Positions 1 through 8,011 of a stretch of DNA of 42,385 nucleotides are shown here, one piece after another; positions within the stretch are counted from its first letter, which is position 1, and each line of letters starts with the position of its first letter. Location: contig JAFRUI010000002.1 of assembly GCA_017438945.1 (NCBI GenBank), forward strand, positions 1 through 42,385, written 5' to 3'. Source of the stretch: Bacteroidales bacterium (GTDB lineage: Bacteria > Bacteroidota > Bacteroidia > Bacteroidales > WCHB1-69). Both the position numbers and the translations under genes were made by a program. The notes beneath the pieces were generated by a model. That model was not told the origin of the DNA. It ran no database searches and saw only the letters and a program-made list of their open reading frames with translations.

Positions 1-856
1 CCTTCTCCGCCTTGTCCATAATTTCGTCAGTAACAACGCCATCTTTTGGGGTGTATTGAATCATATAGTAGCCAATCAGTTGCATGAGGTAAGGGAATCC
101 TCGGGTTGAAATTGCTGCGCGGTCGAGTATTTCGTCCGAGATCTCAACCTTTATTGACTTGAAAGCACGCTCATAATAGGCTCTGATCAAGTTGGTCGAT
201 AACAGCCCTAATTCCACTTTGACGGCACGGTTCAGAAAGGTGAGTACGCTGTCGTTAAGTAAATTGGAAACGGAATATGGCAGTCCCGCCATTGCTATCG
301 CAACGTTCTTCTGGTCGCCAACCAGTTCCTGATAAGCGGCAGCCACCTCGCGCATGGCCTCCGAGGTACGCACTTCGTCTATGAGGATGAGAGCACCCTT
401 ACCCTTTTCTGCCAACTTGTCGCATAGCAGTGACATTTTCGAGCGAAATCCGTATTGCCGTTCTGCTGCTTCCGAGAAAGTCAGACCAAATGAAAACCCG
501 AGCACACCGGCGGTCACACCCGACAACTTCCTTTTTTCGTCATCGAAGTATTTCGAACCATTCAGTTGTAACTGCTCGATGATGGCTTTCGGCATCCCCT
601 CGTGAGCCGTCACGCGGGCAACAACGTACCCTTCTTTCTGCGCACGGTCATTGAGTTCAAGCAATAGTGCTGTCTTGCCCATGCCTCGTTGGCCGAGAAA
701 CAACGTGCAGCGGTTGCGCGACCCGACAGGCTCTTTCAGTCCCGCCATAAACTGTTCAATCACGCCATCGCGACCGATATACTGCATCGGACGGTTACCG
801 AATGTGGGCTGAAACAGTTCCTGAGCACTTTCATAAAAATCCTCTTTCTTTCTCAT
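1..856 (-). CDS. AAA-family ATPase (archaeal-ATPase-like), C-terminus cut by the window edge
   Basis: The frame opens at the ATG complementary to 854-856 and runs off the left edge, so about 285 N-terminal residues are visible. A Walker A motif (GQRGMGKT) lies near residues 55-62 and a Walker B-like strand (ALILIDEV) near residue 155. A helical stretch follows (RGFPYLMQLIGYY), the usual sensor-2/lid signature of STAND/archaeal-type AAA ATPases that begin with a YIGRD-type motif. Such genes are common in Bacteroidetes accessory regions; their substrate is generally unknown. Many family members carry a C-terminal nuclease-like or DUF domain, which cannot be seen here. Family assignment is fairly safe; the biological role is not known. 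Confidence 0.8.
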   Translation of the reverse strand, partial: MRKKEDFYESAQELFQPTFGNRPMQYIGRDGVIEQFMAGLKEPVGSRNRCTLFLGQRGMGKTALLLELNDRAQKEGYVVARVTAHEGMPKAIIEQLQLNGSKYFDDEKRKLSGVTAGVLGFSFGLTFSEAAERQYGFRSKMSLLCDKLAEKGKGALILIDEVRTSEAMREVAAAYQELVGDQKNVAIAMAGLPYSVSNLLNDSVLTFLNRAVKVELGLLSTNLIRAYYERAFKSIKVEISDEILDRAAISTRGFPYLMQLIGYYMIQYTPKDGVVTDEIMDKAEK

Positions 857-924
857 TTACTATGTTTTATTCTTCTTTATTCTCTTTTATTCTTCTTTAT
901 TTTCCTTTATTCTTTTTCCGAATG

Positions 925-932
925 CAAAAATA
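925..932 (-). promoter_or_regulatory. Bacteroidetes -7 promoter box for the AAA ATPase
   Basis: TATTTTTG on the minus strand fits the TAnnTTTG consensus and lies about 70 bp upstream of the ATPase start. Between them is an A-rich leader (857-920) made of repeated AATAAAGAAG-like words. No convincing -33 TTG was found. Confidence 0.45.
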
Positions 933-1033
933 CACATTTTTTGTCTCCTTTTGCAGATAGGAGATTATTTGTTTTCTAACGTGCTTTTTTCCGCCACAAC
1001 ATCCTATCCGATTATTTTTCTTATCTCTTTGCA

Positions 1034-1137
1034 AGTTCGAAACCTGGAAAATTTCAAATGCAATGCCGAGGTGCTTGCGGTTTACAGCCGTGAGCTTTCT
1101 TTGTTTGGCATTGCAGGTTTTTCCAGGACCTCGAACT
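1034..1137. repeat. Imperfect 104-bp inverted repeat
   Basis: Three exact complementary blocks are nested symmetrically: AGTTCGA (1034-1040) with TCGAACT (1131-1137), CCTGGAAAA (1043-1051) with TTTTCCAGG (1119-1127), and TGCAATGCC (1059-1067) with GGCATTGCA (1107-1115). The centre is a further weak stem. It could fold as a long RNA hairpin or be a relic of a small inverted-repeat element. Confidence 0.7.
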
Positions 1138-1240
1138 CAAGACAATGAAGTTCGCGGTTTTTTTGTGCCTTGTTCCCTGCAAGAGAACCCCCTTGCAAAA
1201 AGAACCTAAAAAGAACCTAACTGCGTGAGGGAAAGAGAGG

Positions 1241-1248
1241 TACTTTTG
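1241..1248 (+). promoter_or_regulatory. -7 promoter box (TACTTTTG) for the TerB/SPFH gene set
   Basis: TACTTTTG matches TAnnTTTG and precedes the ATG at 1301 by about 50 bp. The next three genes are closely packed behind it, so it may drive all four. Confidence 0.5.
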
Positions 1249-1300
1249 CGGCAGAGAAAAATTATTAGCTTAGACATAAAATAATTAAAGACTTAACGAT

Positions 1301-2098
1301 ATGTACAACGAAGAATTAGAAAACCTAATTGATGCCGCCTTGGCGGACGGTGAACTTACCGAAAAAGAGAAACAAGTTCTTTTTAAAAAAGCACAAAGTT
1401 TTGGGATAGATTTGGACGAGTTTGAAATGGTGTTGGATGCCAGATTAGTAAAACTCAAAAAATCCGAAAAACCAGAATCTGCAGCTCCAAAATCAAACAA
1501 ATTAGGAGATGTTAAAAAATGTCCTTCTTGTGGTGCAATGGTTCAATCTTTTCAAGGCTTTTGTCCAGACTGCGGGTATGCGTTTGAGGATGTTGCCGCA
1601 AATGAGTCCGTGAAAAAACTTTCTGAACTTTTGAACAAGGCGGAACTGGATGAGATGAGAGACGAAGACGACTATGTAGAAAAAGAAACCATTATCAAAA
1701 CCTTTCCCATTCCCTCGTCTAAAGCTAATCTAATAGAGTTAATCAGTTTTATCCAAACCTCAATTTCAAATGAAGAAGATTCCTATACTCGAAAGGCTTT
1801 TGAAGCCAAACTTCAAGAATGCTTTATGAAAGCCAAATTGATGTTCCCTAATGATGCACATTTGCAGAGTTTGATACAGGATGTGAATAAAATCAACACA
1901 CAACTGAAATCTGAAAGAAAAAAAGCCAACGCAAAAGGAGCCGTGCTGGGCGTGATTTTGATCGTTATTGGGTTAGTAGTGGGTTATGGTGTCTGGTGCT
2001 TGGAGTGGAAAGTGATTTGGAGGGTACTTACCTTGTTGTACACAGCTTTGCCATTAGTGAGTTTTGGAATTTTAAAATTAGTGGACAAAAAAGATTAG
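1301..2098 (+). CDS. TerB-like / zinc-ribbon membrane protein
   Basis: This 265-residue protein starts with a helical acidic segment (residues 1-50, including LADGELTEKEKQVL) resembling the TerB-like fold of tellurite-resistance proteins. A zinc ribbon follows with cysteines at 74, 77, 88 and 91 (CPSCG...CPDCG), then a charged coiled region. Two hydrophobic segments near the C-terminus (about 216-233 and 242-258) should anchor it in the inner membrane with the ribbon in the cytosol. It stands 6 bp before an SPFH gene, so the two are probably co-transcribed. TerB, zinc ribbons and SPFH proteins are recurrent partners in envelope-stress systems; the exact role is inferred only. Confidence 0.65.
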   Translation: MYNEELENLIDAALADGELTEKEKQVLFKKAQSFGIDLDEFEMVLDARLVKLKKSEKPESAAPKSNKLGDVKKCPSCGAMVQSFQGFCPDCGYAFEDVAANESVKKLSELLNKAELDEMRDEDDYVEKETIIKTFPIPSSKANLIELISFIQTSISNEEDSYTRKAFEAKLQECFMKAKLMFPNDAHLQSLIQDVNKINTQLKSERKKANAKGAVLGVILIVIGLVVGYGVWCLEWKVIWRVLTLLYTALPLVSFGILKLVDKKD

Positions 2099-2104
2099 AG
2101 CATT

Positions 2105-3508
2105 ATGGGACTTTTCAATAAAAAAGAGGGCGGATTAATGGATGTCATCCGCTGTGACGAACAAGAGTATTTGATCTGGAAATGGCGTCCTGCGGGTGCA
2201 GAACTCAAGTCCACAAAAAAAGAAAACGCCATTCGTTATGGCAGCAGCTTGCGCGTGAAAGATGGAGAAGTGGCTGTCTTTGTCTATAAACAGAATGACG
2301 GCACAATGGAGGACTTCATTGTAGGGCCGTACGACGACACTATAAAAACAGCCAACTTCCCTATCCTCACGAGCATTGTGGGATTGGGCTTTGGAGGAAG
2401 TTCCCCGTTTCAGGCGGAAGTCTATTACATCAACCTCTCGGGGGTGGTGCAAATCCGATTCGGAGTGCCGTTCTTTGATGTGTTTGACCCACGTTTTTTG
2501 GATTTTGCCGTACCTATGTCTGTAAGAGGAACTATTACATTCAACATTACTGACTACAAGGCTTTTATCAAATTGCACCGTCTCATAAATTTTGACCTTG
2601 AGGATTTTAAAAAGCAGGTGAAGGATGCCGTGATTCGATATGTAAAGGGAGTTGTAACAAACATTCCGCAAGACAACGGCATTCCAGTGTTGCAAATGGA
2701 AAGAAAAATTCTGGAGGTAAATGATATAGTGACCCAATTTTTGAAGTCGAGACTTGAATCTGACTTTGGTGTGAATATGAAAGCCATTGATATTTCTGCC
2801 ATTGAGCCAGACAAAGAGAGCGATGGATATAGTGAGCTCCGAAAGATTACTGCCGAACAACAAATGAAAACTATAGAAATGCAGTCGGAGGTTAATCTGA
2901 AGAATTTGCAGGACTCGCAACGTATCAATGCCAAGAACATGGAAGAGACCTTGCGCATTCAGCGCGAAGAAGCTCAGCGGGCACAGAAGCTGCAATCCGA
3001 GCAAACTTTCATCGGTGCACATTCTATCAACCAGCAGACCGAGGTGCTTAAGCAGGCGGCCAATAATCTTGGTCAAATGGGTTCTATGGATTTGGGCAAC
3101 GGCAACAACGGAGGTGGTGGCATGAACCCAGCCGCCATGATGACGGGCATGGCCATGGGAGGTGCCATGGGTGGACAAATGGCCGGCATGATGAACAATA
3201 TGGGTCAGCAGATGCAGCAGGCCATGCAGCAGCAATCGCCACAACAACAGCAAATGACCCCACCGCCGATGCCGGGTGCGGCCAATATACTTTATATGGT
3301 ATCAGTCAACGGGCAGCAGTTCGGTCCGTTCAATATGCAGCAGTTGCAACAGATGGTGCAGAACGGGCAGTTGACAGTCCAAACCTACGTGTGGAAGCAG
3401 GGAATGGCCAACTGGGAACTGGCTGGCAACGTGCAAGAATTGGCATCGCTGTTTGGTGCCGTTCCGCCGCCAATGCCACCAGCACCACCTACTCCTCCTA
3501 TGCCGTAA
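2105..3508 (+). CDS. SPFH/Band-7 protein with C-terminal GYF_2 domain
   Basis: Residues about 20-240 match the YdjI/'virion core' type of SPFH proteins (LIWKWRP..., GSSLRVKDGEVAVFVYKQ, SVRGTITFNITDY). These form membrane-associated oligomers. A charged coiled-coil follows, with repeated Q/E/K up to about residue 310. Then comes a Gly/Met/Gln-rich linker and a GYF_2 (DUF4339) module near 395-440 with the typical GPF...LQQMVQNGQL...YVWKQGMANW pattern. The tail is proline-rich. Bacillus YdjI ends in a zinc ribbon instead, so here the ribbon sits in the neighbour and the SPFH protein has a GYF_2. No transmembrane segment is evident. It is likely a scaffold at the inner membrane. Confidence 0.8.
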   Translation: MGLFNKKEGGLMDVIRCDEQEYLIWKWRPAGAELKSTKKENAIRYGSSLRVKDGEVAVFVYKQNDGTMEDFIVGPYDDTIKTANFPILTSIVGLGFGGSSPFQAEVYYINLSGVVQIRFGVPFFDVFDPRFLDFAVPMSVRGTITFNITDYKAFIKLHRLINFDLEDFKKQVKDAVIRYVKGVVTNIPQDNGIPVLQMERKILEVNDIVTQFLKSRLESDFGVNMKAIDISAIEPDKESDGYSELRKITAEQQMKTIEMQSEVNLKNLQDSQRINAKNMEETLRIQREEAQRAQKLQSEQTFIGAHSINQQTEVLKQAANNLGQMGSMDLGNGNNGGGGMNPAAMMTGMAMGGAMGGQMAGMMNNMGQQMQQAMQQQSPQQQQMTPPPMPGAANILYMVSVNGQQFGPFNMQQLQQMVQNGQLTVQTYVWKQGMANWELAGNVQELASLFGAVPPPMPPAPPTPPMP

Positions 3509-3527
3509 AACCTTAAATGCTAATAAT

Positions 3528-3872
3528 ATGGAAAACAGTTTTTTTTCAATTGACAGACTTATTGAATTTGGAATGGGCATAGCTGTTGCCCAACAGATGG
3601 TTCGCATGATGAACGAAACCATGCAGAACATGTACGTCCCGGGCACTATGAATCCGATGCAACCCTCTCCGAACAACATCTACTATGTGATTATGGACGG
3701 ACAGCAATCGGGTCCCTATACGGAAAGCGAACTGGCCCGCCTGATTGGGCAGAAAAAAGTAACTAAAGACACCTACATCTGGAAACCCGGCATGACAGAC
3801 TGGCAGACTGCTGAAAGGCTCCCCGATGTGTTGCGTTTGGTAGCCTTAACCCCTGTTCCGTTCAACAAATAA
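3528..3872 (+). CDS. Small GYF_2 (DUF4339) domain protein
   Basis: The protein has 114 residues when started at the ATG at 3528, which lies 19 bp behind the SPFH stop; an upstream in-frame start would overlap the SPFH gene and is less likely. The N-terminal half is helical and Met-rich (GMGIAVAQQMVRMMNETMQNM) and the C-terminal half is one GYF_2 module (GPYTESELARLIGQ...YIWKPGMTDW). The module is closely similar to the tail of the SPFH protein just upstream, which suggests partial duplication and a shared binding partner. It overlaps the next gene by one base. Confidence 0.7.
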   Translation: MENSFFSIDRLIEFGMGIAVAQQMVRMMNETMQNMYVPGTMNPMQPSPNNIYYVIMDGQQSGPYTESELARLIGQKKVTKDTYIWKPGMTDWQTAERLPDVLRLVALTPVPFNK

Positions 3873-4228
3873 TGAAAGCTATGAAAGTGAATGCTCTCTA
3901 CAGTATCATTGCAGTTGCTATTGCTGCTTTGATTGCCTATGGCATCTATTCCTTTTGCCGTAGCGAAAATGAATTGCTCATGGCTATTGGCAGTTTCCTG
4001 TTCATCGGTTTCCCGTTGTTTTTGGCAATGGGAGTGAGCAGTCCTGCCAAACGAAGTTCCGCCAATATGAAAGTGCTGGCGGTAGTTTTCTTTCTGCTTA
4101 TGTTGGCACTCAACATATTGTTTGCGTGTCTGTCGCATTTTTCAACACCATTGTACATCATCACCAATGGCATTGCCGTTTTGGTATTCTTCATCATTTA
4201 TCACAGTATTTATTCAACGAAACAATAA
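3872..4228 (+). CDS. Small four-helix membrane protein
   Basis: The start overlaps the preceding stop as TAATG, indicating translational coupling with the GYF_2 protein. The 118 residues form four predicted membrane helices (about 8-27, 36-55, 67-87, 92-112) with short loops, and no catalytic motif is visible. I do not recognise a family. Position suggests a membrane anchor or partner for the SPFH/GYF_2 proteins. Confidence 0.6.
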   Translation: MKAMKVNALYSIIAVAIAALIAYGIYSFCRSENELLMAIGSFLFIGFPLFLAMGVSSPAKRSSANMKVLAVVFFLLMLALNILFACLSHFSTPLYIITNGIAVLVFFIIYHSIYSTKQ

Positions 4229-4287
4229 CAGAAACGAGAAAGCCGATTCGCGTGAAAGGAGATAGGCAACATTAAAAAGTATTAAAA

Positions 4288-5925
4288 ATGAGAAAAGTAT
4301 TATCATTGTTTTTAACCATTGCATTTACTGCCAGTTTTGTAACAGCACAAGGCCAGGAATTGAAAACATTTCACTATGCTTGCCCTGGTGATAAGGATGA
4401 TCCGGAAATCACATATACCGGATACGAAGATGAACTGGGAAACATAACCAAACATGGGCGATACTTAGCAAATATCTTTACTGATCAAAATCATAAAATC
4501 TCATTAAATTATAAACAAGGAAAATTGGATGGATTAGGAACCATAAATTCATCTAATATTACTGCTACACTCAAATATGATACTGACAAATTGATTAGCA
4601 TAAATTGTGTGGGAGAGTGGACTGGAGGTGGAAAACTTATTCTCAATTATTCATTAGGGGACAATGGTTGTCTGAAAGGTGCTTTTGAATTAAAAGAGTA
4701 TAGTTTTTATAATAGGTATCAAATAAAAGGACAGGTTGATGAGAAAGGGAGGGCAACAGGATGGTTTGAAATAAATGGAAATAGGCAATATTACGAGCAA
4801 GGATACTGTCTGGGTTCAGATGATAAAATTATTGAAACAAGTCGCGCTTATTTTATAGAAAAAAAACTTTCAGAAAAAGAATTGCACGACAAAGGTTTTT
4901 ATGTAAAAACTGACAGTGTTGTTGAAGTAAGTTTTAAGAAATTGGTTGACCGTCTTCAAAAGTTTTTACAAGAGGAGTATGGAGTACCTATGAGGGTTAG
5001 ATGCGTTGATTTAAAAGTAGAAAACACTATTAATTTGGACAATGTTTTCAAACGATCTTCAATAGTCGAGTCCCCACTCACCTATATGTCGGCGGAATTA
5101 TATCAAAAAATCCTTGCTCAAATTAAAGACAATAATTTACAAACACCAATCATGTATGATTCTCGATTAGAAAAGTATTATATATTAAAAGTTGATCGGG
5201 AAACACGTCTATACATTCCGGTTGAGGCAGAAGATGAATTCAAAGAAATAACAGGTGATAAAAAGGAAAAAATCAGCCACAACAACGAATCTTGTGGAGT
5301 CGTAACAGACTACGATGGCAACAAATATCAAACAGTAAAATTGGGCTCTCAATGTTGGATGAAAGAAAACTTACGTTCTACCCATTATGCGGATGGTACA
5401 GAAATAGGGAAAGCAAGTCGATACAATCCAAATAATGATGCATCTAAGGTGTCAGAGTATGGTTTTTTATATACATGGACGGCTGTGATGCATGGAGCTA
5501 CATCTAGCAATGAAACACCATCGAACGTACAAGGAATATGCCCCAATGGTTGGCATGTTCCAAGCGATGCTGAATGGAGATTACTTGATTCCTATGTGAG
5601 AGACAAACCCCAGTACTTGTGTAACAATGAAAAAGCATATATTGCTAAATCATTGGCTTCCACAAAAGGATGGGGTGAAGGTGGTAACGGCGAGACATGT
5701 AAAGTTGGAGACAACCCACAATATAACAATGCTACTGGATTTAGTGCATTGCCTGCGGCTTCGTATTGCAGTGGTAATTACACTAAATATCTGGAGGCCT
5801 TTTTTTGGAGTACTACTGGATTTTCAAGACCAGAAGGACGTAAACTCAGCAGTGGAGACTATAACCTGGATCGTTTCACAATGAACAAAAGCGATGCTGC
5901 CTCCGTGCGCTGCCTCCGTGATTAA
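4288..5925 (+). CDS. Secreted protein with C-terminal FISUMP domain
   Basis: A signal peptide (residues 1-20, ending FVTAQ) precedes a region of short glycine/tyrosine repeats (GKLDGLG, GRATGWF) reminiscent of MORN repeats up to about residue 165. A linker follows, and from about 340 comes the 'Fibrobacter succinogenes major paralogous' (FISUMP) domain: DYDGNKYQTVKLGSQCWMKEN, GICPNGWHVPSDAEW, GFSALPAA, and a terminal SVRCLRD. FISUMP domains have a C-type-lectin-like look and occur on surface or secreted proteins of Fibrobacter and Bacteroidetes; their ligands are unknown. Low GC matches its neighbours. A single gene with 60 bp of spacing from the upstream gene, it may or may not share that transcript. 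Confidence 0.75.
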   Translation: MRKVLSLFLTIAFTASFVTAQGQELKTFHYACPGDKDDPEITYTGYEDELGNITKHGRYLANIFTDQNHKISLNYKQGKLDGLGTINSSNITATLKYDTDKLISINCVGEWTGGGKLILNYSLGDNGCLKGAFELKEYSFYNRYQIKGQVDEKGRATGWFEINGNRQYYEQGYCLGSDDKIIETSRAYFIEKKLSEKELHDKGFYVKTDSVVEVSFKKLVDRLQKFLQEEYGVPMRVRCVDLKVENTINLDNVFKRSSIVESPLTYMSAELYQKILAQIKDNNLQTPIMYDSRLEKYYILKVDRETRLYIPVEAEDEFKEITGDKKEKISHNNESCGVVTDYDGNKYQTVKLGSQCWMKENLRSTHYADGTEIGKASRYNPNNDASKVSEYGFLYTWTAVMHGATSSNETPSNVQGICPNGWHVPSDAEWRLLDSYVRDKPQYLCNNEKAYIAKSLASTKGWGEGGNGETCKVGDNPQYNNATGFSALPAASYCSGNYTKYLEAFFWSTTGFSRPEGRKLSSGDYNLDRFTMNKSDAASVRCLRD

Positions 5926-5935
5926 TATATTAAGC

Positions 5936-5969
5936 CCTATTCCCTGCAACATAAAGAGCGGGGAATAGG
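5936..5969 (+). terminator. 9-bp hairpin behind the FISUMP gene
   Basis: CCTATTCCC (5936-5944) pairs exactly with GGGAATAGG (5961-5969). No T-run follows, so it may protect the mRNA end rather than act as a classical intrinsic terminator. Confidence 0.4.
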
Positions 5970-6053
5970 ACTTGCATATGATAATGTCAATAATGGTAGA
6001 ATCGCATACGTGCAAAGCAGAAAATATTAATATATTAATCATAAGTAATAAAA

Positions 6054-6920
6054 ATGACATCTATAACCGAAATCAACAAAATCATACATGAGACGGTGCG
6101 CAATAGAAAGGCAACTGTCAATAATAAGTTCGCCGAACCTAAATATACGGAAGTGTTATCTGTTGAATTCCCCAATGCTCTGAAAAAAAGTAAAAGATTA
6201 CCACACAATATCAAGTTTGGTGGTTGTTTTATTCATCAAAGTCCTAAAGCCGAATTTGTTAGCACACATAGAAACAAGAGTTGTGAATTGGGCGACCTGT
6301 TGGTTTTTGTTAGAAAAATGACCATCGATGGAGAAAGATTTAATGCAGCCCTCGTGCAGCTGAAAAAAACAACAAGCAAAACAATTGCTGTAAAAGGCGA
6401 CGGGGACTTGAAACAATTATTTCTATATGAGAAATGGCCGTGCTTTAATATTTCTCAACTTGGTCATCAATACAATATATTTCCTAAAACGGTCACGAAA
6501 GGCGGTGTGTACAGCATTATTCTTGAGAAGTCTGGCATTTTTTCACAGATTTATTATTCTCTACCAATCTCTTCTATGCAGTGTGATAGAGACAAAACGT
6601 TTGGAAGATTTATTGCCAATATGATTGACTGGAAAGCGGGGAGAACAGTGGCAGATGAAAAAAATAAAGACACCGATGAATGGTCCAGATTGATATGGGA
6701 TACGATAAGGCTTGTTGAACATAAAACATTCAATGCAAATTCCAGATTAGCAGGTCACTCTAAAAGTTCAATCAATTTCCTACAAATGATGTTGAAATAT
6801 TCTTTATCTGACGGGGAAATAACTCCATCAGAAAACAAATCCAATAATGAGGAATCAGATTCTGGTTTTGGAATCTTGTTTGTTGAGGTGGATGAACGAG
6901 AACGTTCTCTCGAACAATAG
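6054..6920 (+). CDS. Hypothetical protein with a possible PD-(D/E)xK nuclease core
   Basis: The 288-residue protein is not one I recognise by name. Residues about 75-110 read ELGDLLVFVRK, a short gap, then AALVQLKK. An acidic residue at the end of a strand followed by Q-x-K on the next strand is the layout of PD-(D/E)xK nucleases of the QxK type, as seen in some defence nucleases. No signal peptide or membrane segment is visible. The C-terminal 30 residues are acidic and low-complexity. It stands alone between an AT-rich secreted-protein gene and phage-like gene debris, a typical accessory setting. The nuclease idea is inference from one motif. Confidence 0.5.
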   Translation: MTSITEINKIIHETVRNRKATVNNKFAEPKYTEVLSVEFPNALKKSKRLPHNIKFGGCFIHQSPKAEFVSTHRNKSCELGDLLVFVRKMTIDGERFNAALVQLKKTTSKTIAVKGDGDLKQLFLYEKWPCFNISQLGHQYNIFPKTVTKGGVYSIILEKSGIFSQIYYSLPISSMQCDRDKTFGRFIANMIDWKAGRTVADEKNKDTDEWSRLIWDTIRLVEHKTFNANSRLAGHSKSSINFLQMMLKYSLSDGEITPSENKSNNEESDSGFGILFVEVDERERSLEQ

Positions 6921-6953
6921 TCATCAGCTTTAGATGAGCCTTAAATGTTAACC

Positions 6954-7067
6954 CCGCTCGCCGGCTTCTCCTCCATCACCTTCTACGCCTACGGCCGCGA
7001 GATCCGTGTCCATGGCTTCCTGCAGCGCGAGGTGCGGGAAATGAAACGGCTGGTGGAGGAGAGGTAG
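6954..7067 (+). pseudogene. Orphan C-terminal gene fragment (IRVHGFLQREV...)
   Basis: An open stretch without a start codon encodes about 37 residues ending EIRVHGFLQREVREMKR... and a TAG stop. The piece IRVHGFLQREVR recurs inside the broken KilA-N gene at 7965-8000, so this is a fragment of an unidentified coding sequence scattered by rearrangement. Its GC content is much higher than the flanking DNA. Confidence 0.5.
7002..7037 (+). repeat. 36-bp dispersed repeat, copy 1 (IRVHGFLQREVR)
   Basis: Copy 1 of a 36-bp segment also present at 7965-8000, with three differences at positions that are third bases of codons in the shared frame. This suggests the piece was conserved as protein before being scattered. 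Confidence 0.7.
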
Positions 7068-7085
7068 GCGTGCGTTCCGCACGCC
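7067..7085. repeat. Perfect GC-rich hairpin
   Basis: GGCGTGCG (7067-7074) and CGCACGCC (7078-7085) with a 3-base loop, starting at the last base of the TAG above. No T-run follows. Confidence 0.6.
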
Positions 7086-7295
7086 GCTTCTACGCTTTGC
7101 ACGGTCCCCGCCAAATTCTTCCAAAAATCCACCTGCCCCATCCGAGCGCACGTGCATCTGGCATTGTTCAATTTTTACAATTTGCAACTTTTATCACGGA
7201 ATTGGCAACTTTTATATTGAAAAATGTCGTTTTTATATATTTGATATTTAATTAGTTATATCGATATTGCTCGTGGTTTTCTCGAAAAGATTTGG

Positions 7296-7303
7296 TATGT
7301 TTG
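7296..7303 (+). promoter_or_regulatory. -7 promoter box (TATGTTTG) for the KilA-N remnant
   Basis: TATGTTTG fits TAnnTTTG and lies 27 bp before the ATG at 7330. Confidence 0.45.
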
Positions 7304-7329
7304 CGAGCGGAAAATATAAAAATAATTAT

Positions 7330-8011
7330 ATGGCAAAAATCAAAGTACAAGACACGGAAATAACCATTATCACAAACGAGGATCAAGATTTTATTAGTCT
7401 GACCGATATGGCAGGGGCAAAAGGCAAGGATTCTCGTGCCGCTGACGTGATAAAAAGTTGGTTAAGAAATAGATATACAATTGAATTTCTCGGAGTATGG
7501 GAAATAATCCATAACCCAAATTTTAAAGTGGTCGAATTTGACCACTTTAGAAAACAGGCAGGACTTCCGTCCTTTGTGCTTAGTTGCAGCGACTGGATTG
7601 AAAGCACTCATGCCATTGGAATCGTTGTAAGAAAAGGCCGCTACGAGGAACATACGCACATAAGGATATCGCTTTTGAATTCGGATCGGCCATAAGTGTC
7701 TCGTTCAAGCTGTATCTTATAGAAGAATTTCAACGGCTGAAAGAGGCCGAGCAGAAGCAGTTAGGGTGGAGTGTGAAGCGTGAACTGGCGAAGATAAATT
7801 ATAGAATTCATACCAGTGCGATTAAACATCATCTGATCCCTGTAGAACTCACCCCCGAGCAGAGATCTTACGTGTATGCTGACGAAGCAGATTTGCTGAA
7901 TGTGGCAATGTTCGGGATGACAGCCAAGGAGTGGCGTGAGGAGAATCCCGAATTGATGGGGAACATCCGCGTCCACGGATTCCTGCAGCGCGAGGTGCGG
8001 TACAGGAAGGG
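7330..8011 (+). pseudogene. KilA-N domain protein, frameshifted and 3'-truncated
   Basis: From ATG 7330 the frame gives a KilA-N domain (FISLTDMAGAKG, VIKSWLRNR, WIESTHAIGIVVRKGRYEEH) but ends early at 7695. The expected continuation of the family (KDIAFEFGSAISVSFKLYLIEEFQRLKE..., then WSVKRELAKINYRIHTSAIK..., MFGMTAKEWREENPELMGNIR) is found in another frame from about 7665 to 7965. So there is a frameshift near 7660. After 7965 family similarity stops and the IRVHGFLQREVR repeat takes over. KilA-N proteins are DNA-binding proteins of phages and mobile islands. The gene is dead unless the frameshift is a sequencing error. Confidence 0.8.
7965..8000 (+). repeat. 36-bp dispersed repeat, copy 2
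   Basis: Second copy of the segment at 7002-7037, here spliced in frame to the KilA-N remnant at the point where the normal family sequence ends. Confidence 0.7.

Larger units (their letters stand above)
857..1300. other. 444-bp gene-free gap between divergent genes
   Basis: The gap holds the A/T-word leader of the left gene (857-920), a 104-bp imperfect inverted repeat (1034-1137), a short direct repeat of AAAAAGAACCTA just after 1195, and a promoter box for the right-hand gene. Short open frames here have no recognisable protein features and I treat them as noise. Confidence 0.6.
6921..7329. other. Gene-free 409-bp gap with gene debris
   Basis: It contains a 37-codon C-terminal gene fragment (6954-7067), a GC-rich perfect hairpin (7067-7085), then AT-rich DNA with a promoter box for the KilA-N remnant. 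GC content changes abruptly near 6950 and again near 7150, as expected at breakpoints. Confidence 0.5.

Noticed and set aside
1033-1052. Possible tRNA because of GTTCGAAAC (T-loop look)
   Set aside because: No acceptor stem, D-arm or anticodon arm could be placed; the motif is part of the inverted repeat.
2135-3253. 372-codon open frame on the minus strand of the SPFH gene
   Set aside because: It mirrors the SPFH coding strand, is His/Leu-rich without any domain pattern, and the plus-strand protein has clear SPFH and GYF_2 motifs.
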